Positions 59,801 through 64,000 of a stretch of 64,000 nucleotides of DNA are shown here, in pieces. The notes beneath the pieces were generated by a model that saw only the letters and a program-made list of their open reading frames with translations, ran no database searches and was not told where the DNA came from. The stretch is taken from contig JAJTTP010000003.1 of assembly GCA_023313575.1 (NCBI GenBank), forward strand, positions 1,612,001 through 1,676,000, written 5' to 3'. The translations under genes and the position numbers were made by a program. Origin of the DNA: Eutypella sp. D-1 (Eukaryota > Ascomycota > Sordariomycetes > Xylariales > Diatrypaceae). Each line of letters opens with the position of its first letter. Position 1 is the stretch's first letter.

Positions 59801-59807
59801 GGGCCAT
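50811..59807 (-). CDS. FMP27/BLTP2-type bridge-like lipid transfer protein (2,998 aa, intronless)
   Basis: One open frame of almost 9 kb from ATG 59807. A hydrophobic segment near residues 7-32 should anchor the N-terminus in the ER. The family motifs are all present in order: GFWDK (1400-1404) followed by the HSRIRVAWKGDGDVHLTLKG block, and WPPW (2179-2182) with the following KRVVQKTSATLRHDRFNTLRL block. The middle is long and rich in short beta-strand patterns, as expected for a repeating-beta-groove bridge. The C-terminal ~260 residues are Ser/Pro/Arg-rich and probably disordered. Fungal Fmp27, plant SABRE and animal Hobbit/BLTP2 act at contacts between ER and plasma membrane and carry lipids along a hydrophobic groove. 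Absence of introns in a gene this long is normal for the family in some fungi and makes the prediction robust. Confidence 0.96.
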   Translation of the reverse strand: MALLDPSFLFGILVLVYLSSFVLFAVIRVLTGLSIQRLGYFSLRRLAYTPRDGLSIKIRGLGLNLHRPTFSQPTWMSIKVKELAVTVDMQELERQKQDAKNSDKAENDINGKTNDNQTTPAPSKPLPRRNTLSSGRSEVWKQLTKIKEKVKRLHRNVHWLRMVDVVADNTSVHIVDIGTVQLGSFTIALDTRRRMSDRARYFFQSGAGQKRQKQTAEWIVTLRSVLFTAKGGDAIEILDSASLNVHGFLYENLDGLRDTTIALKLGRVHVPYDDIMGCIKRYQKARRRLPMPYKHVESLHISVDEVLHEIDQPGSTDEDLVQAVSDSKELASSLLRGIKEVQFAVSFISLTKEVHRIKSKRSPLLLTASMKEVGIDLHRLDPKSAAHRMYFPSKDIAHEAQLVGLSMSIGLDNGHDKPERIVYIPLATTTLKTTLPSKTVELSDQGSAEDRNANMLFANSVVTEPSVDLDPKHLPVLLALLRPAPKPPKAQVQQRHILISRLLPKANIKFSMQQPVIRIALPPVQKTDDPDDFDLIVASISSISLDAESFHSAEKDFHYSLASSARVQTHNLYYQTTQGDRFDLIDMESFDLKLQLSVNPDVHVIVNTHVQTLAIRMTRPEIIDGLHQIVRQLRPNVEPDKWSKSRSRKPRKHRNMLRGMPLWLFHCSIDVDDFSIEVAGVDDALPDCSRGVILQMDSWCAEYRAQRLDTLRQRPTSRRRAASRSVLPDAELLNSISVPPPTPRRKHQADGDGRRLVFHSRGLEAFILEASEAMELDPFIQLPRFEIAISTHSDSHGPVSHVHSHMRTLAVQYSLARHYAVGTAIMTVRKAFLRGRKDPSQGFTPASPPMSPTVDRLAPPIMSPGSPSTDQMGVPTHDSGELVTIEFKASLIQIKADMPSDPPMMLQIYGVEAGRHRWSRPYFSSKLIRLYAGAPRMRGVWARIASIKSFRLDYRESRRKSSFGGIYEDKMFDIVIDATRIAVPHELIVSQISDNIINVIKASEQLAHRFKTGTNEYILEKQPEGPKNVPKVSLRARTVLFELEDGAFEWKLGLIYRAGQVEQMQRIAREEAFRIKEKKIHEEMRMESSRYRTRSAMPRGRTSHGQGSRARSQSTDGQARQHRSTRSLSERPLRKTPRYDPDNIQGMSGSTRVSIQEARTRLDQHNAQSWKKRIDQHYATSRSSAKEQRTSLLGPDELPDELEDTERILEIPERPALMSTVITDLHFKIDKPSFPMRELPDFLHKVGKGMPKSMKYSLLVPMNVSISMGEARSNLRDYPLPLLHVPALKLGQPSKLPALSLQTDFVIAEEFRGIEATRKIKVQITPPSDPETGSAHGGFAIDVRRTIGPVKSYSNMQIDINTAYPTRITWGPSYQPAIQDMMMVIESFTKPQLDPSERVGFWDKIRLNFHSRIRVAWKGDGDVHLTLKGTRDPYCVTGNGAGFLMCWRGNVRWDVHTDDDPKRLMTVDSGEYVLAVPDYSQQAREPAHAEDHESMTSETSYKSGAIFKKVVMKLSGNVQWMAGLVFERAIEDHQRSFETKPHYEVVMKAPPYTDQIQEDGLPYDAFRGFRSQHIHLSIAVCAPVDRNWTSLEPQSSKSYNTVHLTPRLFTHFFNWWSLFSGPMSLPVRQGSLWPGREKNSKKFGRHLATIKYNLLLAPLFMSHIYRHKDDEDYSETAVSATGIKVRFDGFMVDMHQRREEFNIRDRGRKTNARTTGMKIHAAQLDLISADIRAVSASIKGTTEAIKAQGEEDSADPSHFTIPDNDYSWIDMDDFVELDWLLPGEANPDTKILPLAYAPRVTYFRQTDIGGTIDGDPDRTSPFGSEPTHFCFMRQDDDHRRVQSQLIHARLDQLDNQIAANIRNVGDAELRNIRADGTDPDVRTEYELLSNHTQFLRDKQTFMNNMLEQMAFKAQNAQETDSASTHEGPRETPDASVDTGDGEVKVPNGAEFASDFKNRFVVHNMQLKWNNLLRNIILRYSHQVSQRRGFVYYMSRPAVKFILDIVEEQVKAKSNSKAPETPKTTSSSSNSKPNEQPSDTNPDLENLMQQILQEGRKFASTDELGSSEGPSMEDLTSGISNEFTPQSSFHVRLIAPQIQLQSEKNKKHVVLITAKGMELKVVEVMDKARLSDEVSGLVQRRFLLRMDSAQFFVTHQKWFSGQVLSMYSGNTYGTPSGSSWPPWVPMEVMFDFHSDPFGFKRVVQKTSATLRHDRFNTLRLKYNDEVNTEDNGSLSEDIQESRMDNLWVEFPQARALCNSSQYYAIYIIVLDLLMYSEPLEKTRNERLEKIMLASDFSDLRGAPEMVTRLQERIRQLEDIKAHFQIHSKYLDKQGWGDRLLLERDLTACEDELFFMMKAITSSQRKYETASDSTAFLKWSIQAKEIVWHLLRDNNEPLVELQLQDAQYHRTDNSDGSHKNLFQVGKVIGLNLLSDAIYPQMVAPYFEVDKGGWQELNKKKMVRVYWHMLEAIAGIPVMDRFEVNLFPMRIQLEREVGKKLFEYIFPGTDGDKVDANSQDDLPFMTKQNWSSEMDDDTPEDSKSVGSGRLNSAASDKESAFSTRPGSLELRLRPTLNSDTPNVETSSQKSKAVSVHSGEGHVFRLFGSKTASKKPSYESLRSDNAPKQAIGRSATAISTNSDSKKPARFALLGKAGNTNDKPSDDLTKMLTRASNYMTFVHIKMPSVVLCLSYKGKGDRNLEDVHDFVFRLPTIEFRNKTWSNLDLALALKSHVIKALISHTGAIIGNKFSKHRPNSAQQSKLRELANSSVLLAATPAMSSQSGNSGDTSDDSSSMLGASPMMDFSRSPPRSIRGVPSSAIPIPPRPSSRSSSAASTRSFLRANGTSSPTGSIQRGTPVPGFTMLSHATAQEGPSAGLGIEMGRPHTSASNLLGPLVRPGTSGSSLRGSDGPSDSNRDDAETGTVNDRERRKSLGGGGFLRGTINALKTGRRKDRPDAHPTEADDRPKTSSAASSLLRDEDPGDMPKGPGFSWTGRTKTGL

Positions 59808-60838
59808 GGCGATAGCACCTCAAGCAAGGCGCGTCCCGCGTAGCTGACTTTATTTCACGATAGTTAGTATGTGTCCATGTTTAGCGACAGGAATAGGGGG
59901 GGGAGGACGAGTCACACACACACACCTCTCTTACGGCGTGATTTCGAATGGTGCCCCTTAATTCATCATCTGTTCTGTGATGTATACCGCTTGAGAAACC
60001 GACGATAAGAGAGTCTTGGTGTATATCTACGACTCGACGTAGGGAGCGTCTTCGTCTTGTACAATATATATTAATATATAGGCGGACAATTCCGGGGGAT
60101 CCCAAAACAATATGTTGTCGGGCAATGCTGCAAGCCTAGAGGTCTAACAAAAAAAAAAGGAGGACGAGGCTATGAGAGGCTGTGACGAGGCAGCGAGTAA
60201 GAAACGTGATTAATGACGAGTGGTGATAATGATGATGATAGGAGGTAGGTAAGGAATGTGTTGAAATTCGAACTCGACAGGGGAGGTACCCGGGTGCTGG
60301 GTAGGTACTACTAACTACCTATCTGGGTACTTACTAGGCCATCATCTATCTACCTACTAGTCTACTTGTAGCCTAGTACTTACCTATTGCGCACGGCACG
60401 TCACTTCGCAAGTCAATTCGGATCAGCGCATTATATGGCTTTACTAAGAAATCTATAGCACCGCCCAGACCTTCATTATTATGTAATTAACTAATGAGAT
60501 AACTATAACTAGCCCCCCAGCTACTAGTATGTCTGTACGTCTACGTATAACAACCTAGGTACCTATGAAGGCGAGTACATTCCTAAGTTACATCCATAAT
60601 AGTTTCGAAGATCTAGAATTCTATACCCATAGAACCTGGCCTCCGCGAATGATTCCAAGGACTTAAATTCATCCCCTATATATCATATAGTTGTTATCTT
60701 AAAGCTATAAATAATATGTGCGTTTCATTCCAGGTTATTCCTAGGTAGCAGTATCCCAAACGAACGGCTAGGTAGGTATGTGCTCCATACATATGCACAT
60801 GTGTACACGTGCAACTCAAGTTACCCTACATATATACC

Positions 60839-60860
60839 TACATAAGTATGTACTTATGTA
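60839..60860. repeat. Short inverted repeat (10-bp arms)
   Basis: Arms TACATAAGTA and TACTTATGTA flank a TG centre. Part of the AT-rich TACTTA-word field; no known function. Confidence 0.7.
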
Positions 60861-61689
60861 AGAAGTAGGACATGTACACTATATACAGCAAGCGTGTGCT
60901 CGGCTAGTTCCGTCGCGGTTCCGTCGGGAGTTCCGCTGACCCTTTATACCCTTTTCAGATGAATCTTCAACGGGTGCCGAGCAATCCCTATGGATGTCTT
61001 ATCCGGGTTCGCTGCCGAGCTAGGTGCAAGCTAACCTTCCAACGTTAGAGTTATAGTATAGGAATATGATTGGCCTATTGACTTGACAGCCAACGCCAAC
61101 CTTACCTATACAACACCAAGGACCTATCAGAAGATATGTACGCACTAGAAGTGTTTGGATGGTCTTAGAACAATATGGGCCATTGCCAGCCCGGTATCGC
61201 CAAACGGAAGCCTGGGAATTCGAAACTGGTCATATCGCCACGGTCGTATTTCTATAGCAACTGTGTGCAACCGAAATTACAAGTTGCAAAGCTGGGACGT
61301 TATGTATGATCCGTAGCCTCCCTATTCAGTAATAAAGGGGGATTGTACCTGATCGACTGACTTGCCTTGCTTGTCTAAACTCATGCATAAGTGGGGGACA
61401 AGGCTCGAATCTTACAACTAGTTGGAAATGTTGCATAACTAGTTGTATCGTGGATAATGCGCCTTACACGATAAGAACTTGATCTACATTTTATGATCGC
61501 CTTGACAAAGGGGTCAAAAAGGAGGTTGTGGGTACTTCCTCCTTATACCAGGTATTTATACATAATTACATACATAGGATAGGCAGGATATGCTGGGTTA
61601 TCCACTATAGCACATGACGTGCATTTTCAATATCTGGTCAAAGTTTAAGCCAAGAAAAAGAGGACAACTCCTTTAACTACCTATACCTC

Positions 61690-61711
61690 GATGATGATGA
61701 TGATGATGATG
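61690..61711. repeat. (ATG)n microsatellite, about seven copies
   Basis: A short perfect trinucleotide array in intergenic DNA, directly following TACCTCG. Confidence 0.9.
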
Positions 61712-61950
61712 GTATATATGCAACCCCATATCTTGACCCATTGTCTCCGTGAGAACTCCTAAAAGCAGGCTTGTTTCCTCTACTCCGTTTAGTAACCCTC
61801 AAAAGGGTTTAGGACGCCGTGATCGCCAGCCCAGTATGCATTGCTAGATAAATCTGGCAACTTTGCCTCTCTTGTCATCCGTCTATTGAACATATCGCCT
61901 GCGGTAGAAATGAAAATAAAAAGGTCAAAAACAGAAGGCCTCTGCAGTCG

Positions 61951-64000
61951 CTAAAGTTTTGATCTGACAGCCTCTAGTCGGTACTTGACGTCCTTTAACG
62001 GCTTGGTGATTGGCTTCCAGTCATCGAATTGCTTCAGTAGCTCGGTCGTTTCCGAGTACAGCTCTGTCTTGACGAAATCCTCTTCGAGGAGACCGCGCAT
62101 GATCCACGGCAACACATAAGGGTTCGGATTCCCCAGTCCCTCGTGCTTTCGAATCTGGCACGGCACATGGCTAACAGTCGTCGTTTCGAGTGCGTGTGAG
62201 ATAGCCAAGCTTCCCCGGACGTTAGTACTTTGTTATGGGAGGGAACGATATAAGTACGATGATAACTTACTCGTAAACTTGCTGATCGTCGTAAAGCCTC
62301 GAGTGCCCCTCGCCTCCGTAGAGGCTTCCAGCGAGAGGGATCGAAAGCTCTCGGATGAGGCCGTGGTCGGAAACCCCTAGGTTTCGAAGTTTCAGGGCAA
62401 ACCCAATCAAATGGGATATGAAGTCCGGAGCGTGGACGCGCCCATCGATGAAAACCGCCCGGTAGATATAAGGATGAGATGCGGGTGACATAAGAGCAGA
62501 TTCCAATGGGACCAATTGGTCATCAATACTGCCAACAAACGTGATGCGTGCGCCGTGGTTGACTACTGCCTGTAACGCCTGCTCGTAGCGTTTAGATACT
62601 TCACTCTCGGGATCAGCAAATTGCCAGAGTTCTGCAGCAGATCCCATAATCATCCCCATGCTAGATTTATAGTCCGGAAACGGCCCCAACGAAACGCCTG
62701 CCATAGCACATATGCCAATCCTGGCGCCATTAGTGATGCCAAGCTCGATCAGCTTCGCGACCAACATCATTCCCACGGGGACTCCCTGGGAATGGCACGC
62801 TACGACGATCAAATCGGCGCGTCTGATATGGTCTACCCAATTTAGTAACAACTTCCAAAGATTATCGACTCGCTCGCCTATCTTGCCTTCACCCTCAAGG
62901 GCAACCTTCTCGATCTCGATATCACCGCAACCGTGGCCGTCGGCCCACCTACGGATCGCTTCGGCACAGTGGTTCATAAAGCGGATGCTGGTTCCAGTTG
63001 GCTGTCCGATCATAGGGCGGAGAAAAGACGCCGGAAACAATCCATGAATGCCTATCGCAATAGCGCGTCGAACCTTGGGTGTTTCCTTTACCCGAAAAAC
63101 GTGGTTTGCTGGCGGTTGGTGAGTCCGTAGCAGCAGTTGCGCAATCTGCTTGATGATGGATGGGTTTTCCTTCATACGATAGGTACTTCCAAATGATGGA
63201 AGGAGCAAATTTGGTGGTGACGGGGCCTTGATTGCCGCATTTTTAACTGATCTCTCTGACTGTGGCGTGCTTGGCCGAGCTGGCGATGCCACATCAAGAT
63301 CCATAGATTGCGGTCGTGTCCTCTTGCCCTTCTTAGACAGAGCCGCCCTGATACCCGACTCTTTCGTAGGTTTACTTGGGGTTTTATTCTCAGGGACAAC
63401 ATTCTCACTAATGTCCACGCTAGCGGATCGCTTGGGACTCGACTCTGAGCCTTCGCCCATTATAGCTATCTCACCCTGCTCCGATGCGACCGGGGTCTTT
63501 GCGCCGGGTTTTGAGCTTGAATCTCTGGACCAAAACGCCCACGTTGAGCCGGCAGACGGTTTGTTTGTCTGTGCTGTTGTCTGTGCTGGCGGTGAAGAAG
63601 TCGATGGTGGGGCATCTTTCATGACAACGTCGTCACTCGGCTTCTGCGAGGGTGGTTGGGCCGTTTGAGCTGGCTCGTGATTGGCGCTTTCTTGCACATT
63701 ATCGTTCGGGGTAAAGGGCGCATTGGACCAAAAGCCAAACCAGCTCGTTGTATGTTTAGCTTTTGGCGTTTCGGGGGGTTGCATCGTCATATTTTCGGTG
63801 GTGTCTGCCTGGGAATCTCCTGTCTGGATGTCTTCTCGGACTGGTTCGGTCTCATTCGGAGGTTCAGGTTGCTTATCGTGTTCCTTCTTTGTGTCCGTAG
63901 GGGTTGAGGAGTATCCCAGCCAACCTAGCCAGCCCGAAGATGCGGGGGCTGGAGTTTGGGATGTTGCTGTTTGCGTTTGCTCAGACTGTTCTCCATCCTT
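61951..64000 (-). CDS. YML020W-type alpha/beta-hydrolase-like protein, 5-prime end beyond the window
   Basis: Exon 2 (62209-61951) and an upstream exon (64000-62271) join in frame over a 61-nt intron with a GTAAGT donor and an ACTAAC branch site. The frame stays open to the right edge, so the start lies beyond 64000. The N-terminal part is Ser/Thr/Pro-rich and disordered-looking but has three short Trp/Phe-rich motifs (SGWLGWLGY, SWFGFWSN, STWAFWSR) typical of this family. The folded C-terminal half contains IGIHGLFPASFLRPMIG, an ACHSQGVPVGMML nucleophile-elbow motif (S in the GHSQG-like loop, with Cys replacing Gly) and FVGSIDDQLVPLESAL, which fits the acid-loop position. Family members are uncharacterised; the fold suggests a hydrolase or lipase, in fungi only. 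The ending ...RLEAVRSKL is conserved. Confidence 0.88.

Larger units (their letters stand above)
59808..61950. other. Gene-poor region rich in TAGGTA/TACCTA words
   Basis: Just upstream of the FMP27-family gene is a CA-rich run (59913-59926). The stretch 60295-60385 and 60535-60560 is dense in TAGGTA, TACCTA and GTACTT words. A 10-bp inverted repeat with a 2-nt centre lies at 60839-60860. An ATG-repeat microsatellite lies at 61690-61711. No gene could be supported. Confidence 0.5.

Noticed and set aside
1..64000. Secondary-metabolite cluster or mobile element
   Set aside because: No polyketide synthase, peptide synthetase, terpene cyclase, transposase or reverse transcriptase pattern was seen in any frame.

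Overview
The window is nuclear DNA of a filamentous ascomycete (Pezizomycotina, most likely Sordariomycetes). The support is direct: intron-containing genes with short introns (about 50-190 nt), GTAAGT-type donors, CTAAC-like branch points close to the acceptor, a pol III tRNA gene, and families typical of such fungi (GH7 cellulase, fungal ABCG, Ldb19/Art1 arrestin, FMP27, RAD5). I find no transposon, rRNA, CRISPR array, virus or polyketide/NRPS cluster. Exon joins were read by eye from frame, splice sites and family alignment from memory; none is backed by transcripts.

Layout. 1-5 kb: a 74-aa orphan gene (+) converging on an HSPA12-type Hsp70-like ATPase (-). 5.7-7.2 kb: a single-pass membrane protein (+). 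9.5-14.4 kb: a very large cytoplasmic-looking protein of an uncharacterised fungal family (+), carrying an apparent +1 frameshift in its last exon. 15.3-16.9 kb: a secreted asparaginase-like enzyme with seven exons (+). 18.5 kb: a small membrane protein (+). 21.1-24.5 kb: an ABCG half-transporter with a cysteine-rich N-terminal ectodomain (-). 27.1-28.1 kb: a proline-rich protein (-). 28.6-32.1 kb: RAD5 (-), divergent from a mitochondrial NDUFAF6-type complex I assembly factor at 32.9-34.2 kb (+). 34.8-37.2 kb: an intronless GH94 phosphorylase (-). 38.5 kb: tRNA-Val(AAC) (+). 39.6-41.3 kb: an arrestin-related adaptor with two PPxY motifs (-). 46.0-47.6 kb: a secreted GH7 cellobiohydrolase (-). 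50.8-59.8 kb: a 2,998-aa FMP27/BLTP2 bridge-like lipid transfer protein on one exon (-). 62.0 kb to the right edge: a YML020W-type alpha/beta-hydrolase-like protein (-), cut by the window end.

How they fit together. Most neighbours are unrelated housekeeping genes. The one functional pair I can argue for is cellulose use: the GH7 enzyme releases cellobiose outside the cell, oxidative cellulose attack yields cellobionic acid, and the GH94 enzyme (no signal peptide) could phosphorolyse the imported (oxidised) disaccharide inside. They lie about 9 kb apart in the same orientation with an unrelated arrestin between them, so this is a loose association and not a proven cluster. Long gene-poor stretches (notably 41.3-46.0, 47.6-50.8, 24.5-27.1 and 59.8-61.9 kb) hold homopolymers, short inverted repeats and TAGGTA/TACCTA-rich sequence but no gene I can support.
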